Below, piece after piece: positions 36,131-47,695 of a stretch of 64,000 nt of DNA; the first letter of the stretch is position 1, and each line of letters starts with the position of its first letter. The translations under genes and the position numbers were made by a program. The notes beneath the pieces were generated by a model. It did no database searches. It was not told the origin of the DNA and worked only from the letters and a program-made list of their open reading frames with translations. The DNA comes from Desmodus rotundus (lineage: Eukaryota; Chordata; Mammalia; Chiroptera; Phyllostomidae): contig NC_071393.1 of the NCBI RefSeq assembly GCF_022682495.2, positions 96,337,010 through 96,401,009 of the forward strand, read 5' to 3'.

Positions 36131-36893
36131 TAGATAGCATACTAATGCTATCCAATCAACACTTCCCAACCGGCCTACACAGTTGTAGTAGGAAATAAGC
36201 CCTTGGCTCTGTTTGCAGCCAAACCAGTAAGGACAGAGGGAGCCTTGGCCTACCCATGGCAGCACCACCCAGCAAGCAGAGGAGCTGGGCAGGTGGCCTG
36301 GCCTCTACAGCTTAGGCAGAGCTCTGGGGGCCCATGCATCAGACTCAGGGCTTGGTCTCGCTCTAGAAAAAACAAACAGTCCATTGGTAGACTTCCGGCC
36401 AGACTGGGACTGTGAATAAAGACATGAACATGGGCCGGGAAGTGGCACGCACTTCCCCCAGCCAAGGCGAGCGCTGAGGAGGGCGGGCTGTGCAGCACAC
36501 CCTGCACGTGGACGCCGTCTCTGTGGACGGAGACGTCTCAGTGAGGCATCTCTCAGTTGCCTGTTTGAGAATCAGTACCTTAAAAAATCCTCCATGAGTG
36601 AGAAATGTTCACAATTCCCTGTTTAGCCTCATAGATGCATCTAGAGGCAACTGAGGAAAGGTCCACCAGAACTAGTATCCCCAGTGGTTAGTTGAGGAAA
36701 GTGTGGTCTAAAGAAGTGACTTGCCGAGCATCACGACTACTTGTCCCAGACCCTGGTACCGAGAGCTGGGGCCTTTAGCAAGTCACTTACCCTTCTGGAG
36801 CCTCGTTCTTCCCCTTACCCAAAGAAGGAGGATGAGGAGAGGTCCAGGGGAGAGGAGGAGGAGGAAAGAAAACCTAGAGATGGGTCTGCAAAA

Positions 36894-37126
36894 CATCTAT
36901 AGATTATTTTGTTTTTTCTTGAGAGGGGAGCGGAGGGAGAGAAACAGGGACAGAAACATCCATGTGAGAGAGAAAAAGCTATCAGTTGCCTCTCACAAGC
37001 CCCCCACTGGGGGCCCAGCCTACAACCCAGGCATGTGCCCTGACTGGGATTCGAACTGGTGACCCTTCAGTTCACAGGCCAGAGCTCAACTCACTAAGCC
37101 ACACCAGCCAGGGCCATCTACAGATT
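36894..37126 (-). mobile_element. VES SINE (bat), minus orientation
   Basis: The complement ends in CCACACCAGCCAGGGCC at 37100-37116 and carries the B-box complement GGGATTCGAACTGGTGACCC. Flanked by CATCTATAGATT (36894) and CATCTACAGATT (37115), a one-mismatch duplication; the SINE itself is about 36906-37114. Confidence 0.95.
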
Positions 37127-37239
37127 CTTAAAGCTCTGAAATTCTGTAAGTCTTCAATGAATGTCATTCAATCTATAAATTAGTCTCCCAGTCCCATACC
37201 TGCCCTGATGCCCATAAGAGAAGGTTGGCAAGACCAAAC

Positions 37240-37775
37240 TCTTTGCTGTAGAACTTTATTTGCACTTGGAGTCAGTCACAAAATATAGGCCTCAGCACAT
37301 CTGCCCACATCTGCAAGCTCTGCCACTCATCCATCCTGCCTGTCACAGGAAAGAGGCAGAAGCAGCAGGGGTGCGCAGGCAGCCTCCATCTGTCTGGAAC
37401 ACCTAAGGCCAAAAGGGCTCGATACTGGGCGCCTTGGCCCCATCTCCCCACGCAGAAGCATGCCATTAGCTTTTCATCCCAAAGCTTGTGGTCCAAACAG
37501 GGCCCAGAGCCTGGGAACAGAACCACTCTGCGCAAGTTTGCCTCTGCCTGGCTCTGAAAAAGCGATGAGGTTGCTGTAATTTCTCGGTTTTGCCTCCTGC
37601 CCTGTGTTCTGCCCACCGTGCCCCAGGTATCCCAAGGCAACTGTAGTGAGAGCCGCGGCCAGTGCAGAGCCGGTGGGGGCGGTGGAGGGCGGGGCCACTA
37701 CAGCACCGCTCCCTACTGGCCCTGCCCCTGCTGAAGCTGCAACCAATCCAACAGAAATAGAACTCAAACCACATG
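37240..37775 (-). pseudogene. Possible minus-strand retrocopy, source gene not recognised
   Basis: On the minus strand the region begins G+C-rich (about 37775-37640, several CpG), as a mammalian 5' mRNA end would. It passes through overlapping frames of 97-122 aa that do not join, and ends with AATAAA at about 37251-37256 in the context GTGCAAATAAAGTTCTAC, a good polyadenylation signal. There are no introns I can identify. A poly-A tail is not visible past the signal. The translated fragments (ALTTVALGYLGHGG; QAEANLRRVVLFPG) match nothing I know. It could instead be chance or an unspliced non-coding transcript. Confidence 0.25.
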
Positions 37776-38474
37776 TGTCATTTTTATTTTCTGTAGCTCG
37801 TTTAAAATGAGATGAACCTCAAACATAACCAAAGTATTATCATTGAACATGTAACCAGTATAAAGTATTATTTTTGAGATATTTCATTTTTTATCTCCCT
37901 TGTCTTCAAAATCTGGTGCGTAGTTTACATGTACAGCACATCTCAGAGTGAACCAGCTGCATTTCAAGTGCTAAATTGCCACAAGTGGCTACTAGTTACT
38001 GTACTACACAGTGACGATCTAGAAGATACGTGAAAGTCTACATGATTGCACTTGTCATAATAGTGCTGATGTTAACAACAGACTGTTAACCTTTTGTTAG
38101 ATGCTCAACTAGTCTTTTCTATGCATAGTGTTATTTTTGCAAAGTTGAAGTCACATTGCCCATACGACTTTATATCCTTCTCTTGTTGTTTTGTGGTATC
38201 TTCCTACATCATCAAAAGTTACTCACAATAATTACCTGTAGTGACAATATCGTAGACCATCCTATCACTTGACTGTGTCATAACCCTCTTAGCCAATCCG
38301 AAAGCGGGAGAGCCGCAATTTTTCAACATTACAAGAAATGCTGAGATGAGTATTTTTATGTTGCTTGTGCTTCTTAAGGCCTTGATGCAAGTCTCTCTGG
38401 TATTCGAGCCACTTTTAACAAAATGATTTTTGAGTATCACCAATCAATCAAATTATCAACAAGTGATTTATGAG
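37776..38474. other. Intron segment, nothing recognised
   Basis: AT-rich and non-coding. The stretch at 37910-38000 may belong to an old interspersed repeat that I cannot name. Confidence 0.45.
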
Positions 38475-38625
38475 TGGGTGCTGAAACTCTGTTTCCCACC
38501 CCGCACCTTTGCTCCCTGGCTCTGTGACCTAGGGCAAATCACTTCGCATCCCAGAGTTGCCCCATTTACAAAGTAAACTCATTGTGTTAGATGATTTTTA
38601 AGGGTCTTTCCAGCTCTTAACCTCC
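38475..38625 (+). repeat. MIR SINE fragment
   Basis: GCTCTGTGACCTAGGGCAAA, TCACTTCGCATCCCAGAG, TTGCCCCATTTACAAAGTA and GGGTCTTTCCAGCTCTTAA. Confidence 0.85.
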
Positions 38626-38838
38626 CGTGACGTTTTCTCCTCACCCTCACATCTAATCAATTAACCCGTCAAGCTAGTCATTACAAGTCCTGCAAGTCAT
38701 GTCATAGCCCCTCCTAAACATCTAAAAATCCATCCGCTTCTCCACATCCCCGCTCACAGGGCTTTGTACAGGCTGCCCTCGTCACTCACCTGGACTGTGA
38801 GGAGCACATCCAGTGCAGAGAGAGGTGAGGCTCTAAGC

Positions 38839-39034
38839 CACAGGTGGCAAACACAAGGCCCTCCACCTTGTTTGATCTGTCCCAGCACCTTGTTTCTACC
38901 CAGCAGCAGCACCAAGCTCCTTGCCCCTAGTTAAGGAGTAGTTACATTTATACTGCCCTAAAATTGCATTCAGCCTTTTGAAGGCAACCGGGAGATTGAT
39001 GTGGCCCCCAGTGAAAATGAGTTTGACACCCTTG
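38839..39034. mobile_element. Nonautonomous hAT element with 8-bp duplication
   Basis: Ends CACAGGTGGCAAACACAAGG and GAGTTTGACACCCTTG are inverted. The 8 bases before (CTCTAAGC) and after (CTCTAAAG) agree at six positions, as an 8-bp hAT target duplication would after some decay. No transposase. Confidence 0.75.
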
Positions 39035-40739
39035 CTCTAAAGTGAAAGTTGAAGTCCAAGGTTGAGAACAGGATTAGTGAGATGCATGTGAAAGCCTGGG
39101 GCTGGCACAGAGGAGATGCTGAATGAATCTGAAACCAGCTTCAGGAGACCCACCCTGCTCCTGACAGGTTGCCAAGAGTTCACAGTGAAGTGGGAGCCTT
39201 GCCCTGGCCCAGACACTGGGTGCTGTGGGAAGACAAAGACTCAGCATCTCCCCCAAAGGGGCTGACAGTCTAGAGGGGGAGAGAGGAACCTCTGTACACA
39301 AAATAAGCATGCCTCAGGCAGTGTCTGCAATGGAAAAACCAGATGGAGACAGAACAATTATCTGAGCAATTCAGGCAAGCCTGCTGTTGAGGAAAAGCCT
39401 TAAAGAAACGTGTTCAGTTTCTTTTGTGAACCAAGGGGCTCGGGCAATGGGAAAGCAAATGTACGTGGCTCGAGGAGACCAGAGCTCTGGCCTGCACCCT
39501 ATATAATCTTAGGCAAAATCCCAAACTGCTTTTTTATCTCAGTATTGTCAGTGGTCCAGTGGAGACAGAGTAATACCGATCTTGCCCAAACCGAACCACT
39601 TACTCAACTGAGTTGTTTTGAGGTTGGACACCATGATTCTGTGCGGGGAAAACAGAGATAACTGGGGCAATCTAGTAGCCACAGAGGCCGGTGGAAATGT
39701 GTCTCCTAAACTCCTACTTCCCTTAAATGTCCAACAACCACAAGTAACACTTGTATCAAACTTCATCGCATGATAGGCAATTTTATCTGCATTCCTTTTA
39801 TTTTGTTTTCAAACTCCCATAGGTATTACCACTTGCTCCTCTCATCCTTAAAGCTACAGACATGGAGCGAGCTTAAACAAGTCGCTCGAGTTTACACTAT
39901 TGGGGAGGGCCAGGCGCAGAGACTCCTTGGTTCTCGCTCTCTCCCCCACGTGGTACCACCTTGTCATTAAAATCCTTGTCACCAAAACATGCACATCATT
40001 AACATAAACATGAATCAGGTTTGTTAGAGTCATGTCCCTGTGGTCAAGGACACCGAAACACCAAGATTGCGGCTCTGAAAAAAAATGCCTAATGCGGCAA
40101 GAATAGCAAGTTCCCTCTCCTATTAGGGAGAAGTAGCGGTCCCCATCTGATTTGCATTTCATGCCATCCAGCAGGAAATATCTAAGTTGACAAATAGGAT
40201 ATTTACAACTGCATCAGATACTTGGCAGTTAGTTTTTAACAATTGTTGCAAATGTAATTTATTTGCTATTATAAAAGGGCATTGCTGTGCGGATATGACT
40301 CCTGAAATTAGCTTCAGTTTAGCAAGGGGCCTTGACAGCTTGACCTCTTAATATCCTTATAATGATGCCATTTGCATTCAATGCTTACTCAAGTCACTCA
40401 CTGCTACATTTGTTTGAGAGGAGTCCACTCTAGGGCAGATGTATTATGTATTTTAACATACCGAGTCGGTGAGTGGGGCACATGTAGGCCTTCTAAGAGG
40501 GAAAAAATGTTTAATCAAGTCTTCATGAAAATGTGTTCGTTTCCAACTTCCTACAGTGAAAATGCATTACTGCTAATTACAGCATACTCCAGAAATACAA
40601 TACTTCATGTTTTCTCCACAAGACACGTCCATGGCCTGGGTTAGATTAAACGAGAACATGTTTTGATCCTCCGCAACTTTAGCTTTTCATTTGACGGGGA
40701 AACTGGTCCAGGGTAAGGGCTGGCTGGGCCAAGATCAAT
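39035..40739. other. Intron segment; L2-like patch, then single-copy DNA
   Basis: 39060-39330 has L2/MIR-like phrases such as GGGGCTGACAGTCTAGAGGG. From 40150 to 40660 it is repeat-free and AT-rich with 'TTTGCATTCAATGC' and 'AATTAGC' type motifs; function unknown. Confidence 0.4.
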
Positions 40740-40935
40740 GCTGTCTCGTCCAGCAGAACCGGATTCAGATTCCAGCACCACCACTTACTAGCTCGTGGAC
40801 TTGGGTGTCTCTCTGCACCTCTGTTTCTTTATCTCTGACACGGGGATGTTATTTTTTAGGGTATTATGCATATCTGAGGTGTCTGTAAGGCGCCTAGCAC
40901 ACCGTAGGTACTGGATACATGGGAGCTGGTCATGC
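40740..40935 (+). repeat. MIR SINE
   Basis: GATTCAGATTCCAGCACCAC, CACTTACTAGCTCGTGGAC, TTTCTTTATCTCTGACACGG, GGCGCCTAGCACACCGTAGG and TACTGGATACATG. Confidence 0.88.
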
Positions 40936-40944
40936 TCGTGTTGC

Positions 40945-41350
40945 TTTTCAAAGCTCAAACGCCACCTTCTCCACGATGCCGCCCTGACTTCAGCAGGCAG
41001 ACTCAGTCTGCCCTTCCTTCCGTCCGGCTCCCGTAGCACTTTGTTCCATCCTTCTATGACCTCGTGCCTTGCGTTGCGTTGCAGTCCACTGAACGCGTAT
41101 GTCTCTGTGTTCCCTTTCTTGATGGCAGAACGTCACCTGCCACCGTGGACACTCCAACGCGCTGTGCGCTGAGCGCCGAATGGAGGAAGACTCTCGGGTG
41201 CCGCTGGACTCAGTGCAGGGTGGGAGGTAGCAAGGGCAATGCAGGACGGTCTGCCGCAGCACGGGGAGAGGTGGCACGTGACCCACTTTTGTGATCTCTA
41301 GCGTCGCACAGAGTATATGCTCAGTAAATATCTGCCGAAGGAACTGAAGG
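40945..41350 (+). repeat. L2 LINE 3' end
   Basis: CTCAAACGCCACCTTCTCC, GATGCCGCCCTGACTTCAGC, CTCCCGTAGCACTTTGTTCC and AGAGTATATGCTCAGTAAAT. About 130 bp near 41150-41280 does not fit and may be inserted or diverged. Confidence 0.8.
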
Positions 41351-42085
41351 ACATCTCTAGTGGTAGCTTATACAATAGTAGTATATAGATTACATGTGTC
41401 TATTTTCAAAGCCTTTTCGTTTTTATTGCATGAGAGTACTCTTCCAGGAATCCTGTGATTCAGCTTGGGTGCGTGTTACCACAGTTTTCCAGTCGAGGAC
41501 ATTGGGACATGGTGGGGTCACGAAGTGACTTTCCTGCGTGCTCATAGTAAAATAGCAGTACAGCTAAGACGGACATGCCAGCCTCAAGCTTCCTTTAAGT
41601 ATCATATTGAAAATCCCCAAGAGGCCAGCACTGTTTTTTCTGAAATCAGGGCAAACTGCTCTCTTCTCCTACCTGCCCACTCCTCCCCCTCTGTTTGCTC
41701 GCCTCTACTTCCCTGTCCTCTGCAGCTTCTGTCCAGTCCCATTTCTCAGCAGAAAATATTGCACTGGCCCTCTTAGAAATGGCAAACCCCAGGCAGAAAG
41801 CTCCAAGTCCACAGGAGCATTTCGCAACTGGGCATCTCCAGCGGATTACCTTGGCCGGGTGTTTCCACTTGTGTAACTTCCCACGAGCACCTTGGACCTT
41901 CTGACTACAGTCAGACTGGAGGTTCCATCCCTCTGCTGCAGGAAGTAGAAACAAGCAAAAACATCCATTCCATGAAGTCACATGTTCGCTGGTTCATTTG
42001 GGTCTGGTGTGGGCTGGGCTGGGCAGAGTGGGAGTGACTTTCTCCCCCCAGGGGCTAACCTCACTCACACTTCTGTTTTAATCAG
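41351..42085. other. Intron segment before the 42086 exon
   Basis: 41400-41590 resembles a weak reverse MIR. 41600-42050 shows nothing I can name; open frames there are chance. Confidence 0.45.
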
Positions 42086-42256
42086 GTGTGGGCAACAGGC
42101 CTCGACCTCTCCTACAGTGACCAGCTGGCCCTGACTCAACTCACCTTATACCTGACCAACGGCCATCTGGACTGCAATTTTAGCACCCTCACGGTGCCCC
42201 GCCCGGTTCTCAAGGAAGAGAAGAAAATGAACCGTCTGGACGCCCTGTCGGTGCCG
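42086..42256 (+). CDS. IQCH: IQCH internal exon, ATP-grasp-like core continued
   Basis: This is a phase-0 exon of exactly 57 codons, from [13 protein letters not shown] to Ala-Leu-Ser-Val-Pro. The acceptor is TTTTAATCAG at 42076-42085; the donor is CCG|GTAAGC at 42257. The segment [20 protein letters not shown] follows directly on the DLVTFIDP strand of the previous exon, as expected for the metal-binding strand and helix of an ATP-grasp fold. The second half (Lys/Glu-rich, with [14 protein letters not shown]) looks like a flexible linker. The intron before it is 24.6 kb, the longest complete intron in the window. The frame is open throughout. Identity as IQCH rests on the combined exons. Confidence 0.92.
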
Positions 42257-42839
42257 GTAAGCAACAGAAGTGTCCCGACCGTCCCCGCCTTCAGCCACAC
42301 CCAGCCGCCACTCACTGGGTTCAGGTGGTGCCTGGTGCTTTGAGTTTAGAGAGAGGCAAGAACCTCTGACAAGTCACTTAACCTCTTAGAAATGGCCTTT
42401 TGGAATACGAATGCATTGGTCGATGGAAAGGGGAGTGAGCATTCCAGAAAGAGGAAGATCTAGGTGGAAGGGCGAGAGAGCAGGGGGTTTTCGGGGTCAC
42501 ATCTGCTTGGTGTTTCCCTCAGTTCTCAACTCACGTCCCGGGGCAAGTACATCCATACCCGCTGCTTCAGTTCCCAGCGACTTCTCGCAAAACCCATGTT
42601 TTTCTAGCCCCCAATTGTTTTTTGAGCTTCAGACTCCTAGACCTGATATTCTACAGAACTTCTCTATGAAGTCCTCAGGATCAAACTACCAAAAACCGCA
42701 TTCATCGTCTCCCTTCCTGTACTTCTTCTCAGTGGGTCAGGCCAGAGGCTGGCCAGACACCCCCATCCCTACTCCCAGGCAGCAGCCAGCTCATGCTGGT
42801 GCCAACTGCTAAAGCATCTCAACTCCTCACCTCCAACCC

Positions 42840-43130
42840 CTCCTCTCCCTCCACGGACAAACTGCCTTCCTTTCGGCTTTCATCGCCTCACACCAGTATT
42901 GTAACACCTCCTCACTAAGGTTCCCTGCCTCCTGTCTCCCCTGCAGCCCAAATGCACACACGGTCAGGTGGCCACAGTGAGATGCAGATCTGAGCATGCG
43001 GCTCCCCTACCTGTGATTCTGAAATGACTCCTCTCGTCTTCAGAAAAATCCCAACTTCCCAGCTGGGTCAATGGAGCCTCTCACCATCTGCCTCTTCCCA
43101 CAGCCCCCCTCGCCCATCTCACTGCCAGCC
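42840..43130 (+). repeat. L2 LINE fragment
   Basis: GTTCCCTGCCTCCTGTCTCC, GGCCACAGTGAGATGCAGAT, ATGCGGCTCCCCTACCTG and TCAATGGAGCCTCTCACC match L2 order. A 14-bp motif GCCCATCTCAC is repeated at 43112 and 43128. Confidence 0.7.
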
Positions 43131-44800
43131 CATCTCACCGCCAGCCCCGCGCTAGCAGTCCTGGGGCTCGCTGAGGTTCACCAACCTCAGAACCCTGGGT
43201 AACAAAGGGTGGATCTCTGTGGGGAAGTGGGCTGGGTGAGCCATGGGGAAGGAGAGCAAAGGCCCCTAGTGTGCGGGTGGGATATGAGAGTGGATGGGCT
43301 CTCTGGCCACAGCTGCTCTGACATCTGCCAGAGGGCTCCTTCTGCCTCTGCAACAGTGGGCTTCATATCCTTCTTGCAAATGAAACTCTACCTGAGATCC
43401 AGATACGTCAAACAGATTAAAGAGGAATTCCAGTGATGAATAGGACCCCACACTGGTGCCTCAGAGGGACCTTTTCAGAGCAGCCTCCGCTGCCTCTGCG
43501 CTGAGCCTCTTTGGGCCCAGGAGATGCCTCTGGATTGAAAGAGCCCTTGTTTGACGGTGCCCCCCAGGACTTCCGCAGTCACCTTCCTGGGCAGGAACTC
43601 AGTGTGCACTTGGAAGGGTAGCTTGGGGGGTGCCAGATGTCTCGGGGGACTTAGTCAGTAGCCTTTTTCTCCTCCTCGATCCACTTGTCCTGAGAGGCGC
43701 CCTTGCTCACAGGAATCCCCTGATCTTTTTGCTTATTAAGAAGGGAAGTACAGTTGGACTGGGGAGGAGAAACAGACCCCTTTTAATTAGGTCCCAGGAC
43801 CTGCTGAGAATCTCTGAGGTCCAACCAAACCTGTGGCCTCCATCCTCACCAAGGGGACCTACAGGACCCTAAGTTCAATGCTAGAGGGAGGGACAGCAGG
43901 AAAACTTGGGTCCTTCTGACTTAGCGAACCTGACTCCACAGCATTTCTAACGTGAAGCTGGAAGCTGCGTTAGTATTCAATGGAGACATGCAAAGACTAT
44001 TTGCTGCATTTAAGTGTGTGGCTTCAGAAGGCTGTAAGCAGAAGTTGTACTTGGAATCAGAAGCACTCGCTCATTTTCCCCATCTTGCCGATAGGTTTCA
44101 ATCCTAGCTACAGGCAACATGCGGGAATTCTCCTGTGATCAAGAGTCTTAAACACTTCTAGGAATTGCCTGCACTCGAGAGGGGAGCATTGTGATCTTCA
44201 ATAATTCGGATGTCTCTACAGTCACTGAAGAAAAGCTGCGCAGGTTTTCTGATGTCGGGGTAAATTGAAAGCACTCTGGGTTTTGGGCAGATAAATGAGG
44301 GCTCACCCCTTGATGCCCCTGTGTGTGTGTGTGCACGCACACACCCCTGTGCATGTGCACATATGTGATAGACAAATTTTTTTAAAGCATGCACACTTGC
44401 ACACACACTACAATTTGCAACCAAACTGAAGCTTCCTGAACCAGGGTGAACAGACTGGGATGCCGCCAGGTCCCCGATCAGTCCATCCACAGCCCCTTCT
44501 GTGAAGACTGAAGAAAAAGGAAGCGCGCAGATAAGCCATGATGAGGGCGCATTCAGAACTAACACCTATACAATGCTTCGTGTGGGCCTGTTCCTTTAAG
44601 TCGCATGCTATGCAGGGGGGGAGCGAAAACTTTCCTGGGCTCTAAGAAGAGCTGTTATCCCATGTCAGAGACAGGTGGCAAGGAGCTGTCATTCAGACCC
44701 GTGGAGACCAGGTGTGCAGGTTTCCCAGCCAGTGTCCTCTGCAGACAACCAGCTGAATGCAGAAACAAGGTCGGATGAGGCCCAGAGGAGCATGTTTTAC
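43131..44800. other. Intron segment, nothing firmly recognised
   Basis: Contains the alternating purine/pyrimidine stretch at 44320-44372 (see findings). No gene is supported. Confidence 0.45.
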
Positions 44801-44809
44801 AAATGAAAA

Positions 44810-45860
44810 GGAGTCACCTAACAACTTTTGAACTTTTAATTAACGTCCTGTCAGAATGGGCATGAATCCTTACCCTTTTCTACCTGTTTTTACGCCTCCT
44901 CACCGTGTGTGGCCCCTCTGCACGGCACGCAGCTGGCAAGTGGCCAAAGGGGACCATCTCTGCGAACATCTTAAAACAACCCAAGTCATTTATAAGCATT
45001 TTTAACAGCACATGGTCTGTAATGAATGATTAAGTAAAACCTTTTGTGTTAAATTATGATGTTAATAATGATTCTGTCTCCTGTAATTTATTATGAATTC
45101 TCAAATGCTTCGGGTTTGATTTTGATAGAATGCAACAACAACGAAGTTTATGTGATGACTTTATTTTTAGAACTCCTTCTTTGAAGGCGCACATTTCCCC
45201 CACTGCTGCTGCTACTGTAATTATGTACAAGACCAATCACTCATTAGAGTTAGGATACATTATCTTCTAGACAGATGAGGCTAAATAAGCAGCACATTAA
45301 TAATTCAGAGAGCAGTTCATTATGCATGTGGATGCCTGCTTCGTAACTGAAAAAAGAACCTCATCAGCCTCTGCCAACCCTTAAACAATAGTTCTGTGTT
45401 ATTGCAACCACATTCAAGTTTACGCTTGTTAAACTGCTACTTGGATTATTTTATCAAACATTCATTTATTTGTGGTCCCTTACTGCTGAGAACAGATTTT
45501 GGAAGCTCCTTTTTTTAAGTTAATGATTTGAGCAATGGGTGTTATTAATTCTCAGAATATTATAAACATGATTAATTTTCAGGCAGAGATTTATTACATA
45601 AGGATTTCGACTATGTCAACTGAAATGCATCACTGTCAAAACAAGTATCATGGTGAAAACAGAATACGCTCCACACTTCAAGTGCCGGTGCTCAGAACTA
45701 AATCAATTTAAACTGTGGCTGAGGCAAAATTATATTCTCCAGTGAAAAGGAGTATTTCCAGCTTCCTTTATTTGGCTTGAAGCATTCTTGTTAGATTGTG
45801 ATTTAGAAAGGTAGTTTAATAAAGCTAGACTTCTGCCGATAATATTTTGTCTTCTATTTT
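44810..45860. promoter_or_regulatory. Long AT-rich repeat-free block, candidate conserved element
   Basis: For about 1 kb there is no recognisable repeat, although the surrounding intron is repeat-dense. TAAT/ATTA cores recur (TTTTAATTAACG, GAATGATTAAG, TTAATAATGATT, GTAATTATG, ATTAATAATTC, CATGATTAATTTT), as do TTATGCAT-like octamer motifs. Such texture is common in vertebrate homeodomain-responsive enhancers. IQCH lies near SKOR1 and MAP2K5 in mammals, so a long-range role is possible. No direct evidence of function exists here. Confidence 0.35.
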
Positions 45861-46474
45861 TTCCCCTTGTTTCACTAGAAAAGGCTAACCCTCTGGCATT
45901 CCCACACATTCCAAATGTGGCCGGTGGGCATTTGGAGTGAAGAGCACTGGTCAGAAGTCAGTCAGGGGTCATGAATTCGGATCCTCTGCCTGCCTCAGTT
46001 TCCTCATTTGCAAAATAAGGTAGGACCACACGCCCCCCAAGGTCTCTTGAGAGATTTGATATTATGGGGCCTGTAAAATGGGACTCCATACCAGGCCTGG
46101 CGCAGGCAGCCTTGGGTACAGCAGGGTGCTAGGGGGCGGGACATGTCCTGTAAGTGGACACAGGAAGGGCCGGTTCCTCCACACCTCAGCCTTCCATTAA
46201 AAGGTCTTTCTCTTGCAGAATCTTTTAGAAGGACGTAATAATGTTGTGACAGGTCACTTCCTAAGTCCTCATCAGCCATTCCCTTAGCTATCAGTTAATA
46301 CTTCCAGCAAGAATCAACTGGAAGTAAATTCAGCAAGTATTTACTCACTCTCCTTTGTGCCAGACACTCTCCTAAGCCCAGAGGCTATAAGGATGAGTAG
46401 CAAAGAGCTCCAGCTTTATTAAGAACACAGATAGGTCAGCAGATAACTACATATAATAATATATGGTGTACACT

Positions 46475-46740
46475 AATATGATAATAACATGCAAAATGTG
46501 TCAAGCCTTGACGCCACTCCAGGTACTTTAACTAAGCACTTTACATGAATCTTTATACAACCCAGTATATTAGGCAGGTGCTGTTGTTATGCTTGTTTTC
46601 AGATAAGAAGACTGAGGTTAAGAAATGTTAAGCAACTTGTGGAAGGTCACTCAGCAAGCAAGTGTGGGGGCCAAGATGGAAGCCCAGGTCTGCCAGACTT
46701 CCAAGCCTGTGTGTCTGACCATTGTACTACCCAGCCTGCC
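46475..46740 (-). repeat. MIR SINE, near full length
   Basis: AAGCACTTTACATGAATC, TTTTCAGATAAGAAGACTG, GAGGTTAAGAAATG, GGAAGGTCACTCAGCAAGC, TCTGCCAGACTTCCAAGCC and ACCATTGTACTACCCAGCC. Confidence 0.92.
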
Positions 46741-47104
46741 TTGCATTGGCTGAGAGTCAATGATCTGGCCCCAGAGAAGAGCTTAAGCTCATCCCTGAAG
46801 AAGTCTCTGGTGTCTGGCTGAGGCCACAAGAAAGTTCTTCCAAAAGAGGTTTCATCCACCTGTGTGATGAAGTCGTTTTCAGGCATGTTGCCTTTATCCA
46901 CTGGATTCCAGTCTGCTCCGAGCTGGGCAGAGACTCGGTAAGCACTGAACGGGCCAAATGGACATGGAGGAGTCTTCCGATCCTATAAAACCCGTGCGGG
47001 TCGTGATGTCCTTGGCAGACTTCACAGCACCCGAAGGGAGTAGACTACACAAGTCAACCTTTTAAAAATGATGTTTTCTTTGTAAAATGCTTTATATTTT
47101 AAAT

Positions 47105-47275
47105 AGACATGAGCATATTTGACCCCCATAATAAGCCCAAGAAATAAAGAAGACAGGGGTTATCATATCCATTTTGCAGACCGGGAAACTGAGGCTATGC
47201 AAAGGTGAGCGAGCTGCCCAAGGTCATACCGTTAAGGATGTGGCAAAGCCCAGGTCTTCTGATTCACATCCCTTT
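47105..47275 (-). repeat. MIR SINE fragment
   Basis: GTTATCATATCCATTTTGC, AGACCGGGAAACTGAGGC, CTGCCCAAGGTCATACC and CCCAGGTCTTCTGATTCAC. Confidence 0.88.
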
Positions 47276-47574
47276 CCAATGAAAAGGTTTATGGGACAGC
47301 TGGTCAGCTTTTATTTTAAATAATTTTCCTTATTTGCAAAATTATTTTAATTAACAAATGATAATAAGAGTTAACCTTTTTTCGGTGCTCACTCTGTGCT
47401 GGACCCTGTTCCAAGGTCTTTGCGTACTCACACCAACCTCACGCCAGCCCTGCCGCCTGCGCTGCCAGGCTGGACAAAACACAACTCCGGGTCACTGACA
47501 ACTTTTTCCCATAGAAACCAGAGATCTGGTTATGTCTTTAAAAAGTAGGTCTATCATGTGTGTTCATCTTTATT

Positions 47575-47695
47575 AGCATTATAATCTCACAATTATTAAT
47601 TAATTATGAAGTATTAATATAAATTATATGTAATTATCATTTTATATAATTACAATTGATTATATATTAATTACAATATAAATGATTAATATATG
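47575..47695. repeat. AT-rich low-complexity tract
   Basis: About 120 bp almost entirely A/T with repeated TTAATTA, ATAATTA and TATATAAT palindromes. Confidence 0.85.

Larger units (their letters stand above)
17500..42085 (+). other. IQCH: IQCH intron (24.6 kb)
   Basis: This phase-0 intron runs from GTAAGT to TTTTAATCAG. It is full of interspersed repeats, annotated separately. I find no exon inside it that would fit phase 0 on both sides, and the peptide reads continuously across it ([12 protein letters not shown]), so nothing coding appears to be missing. Confidence 0.88.
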
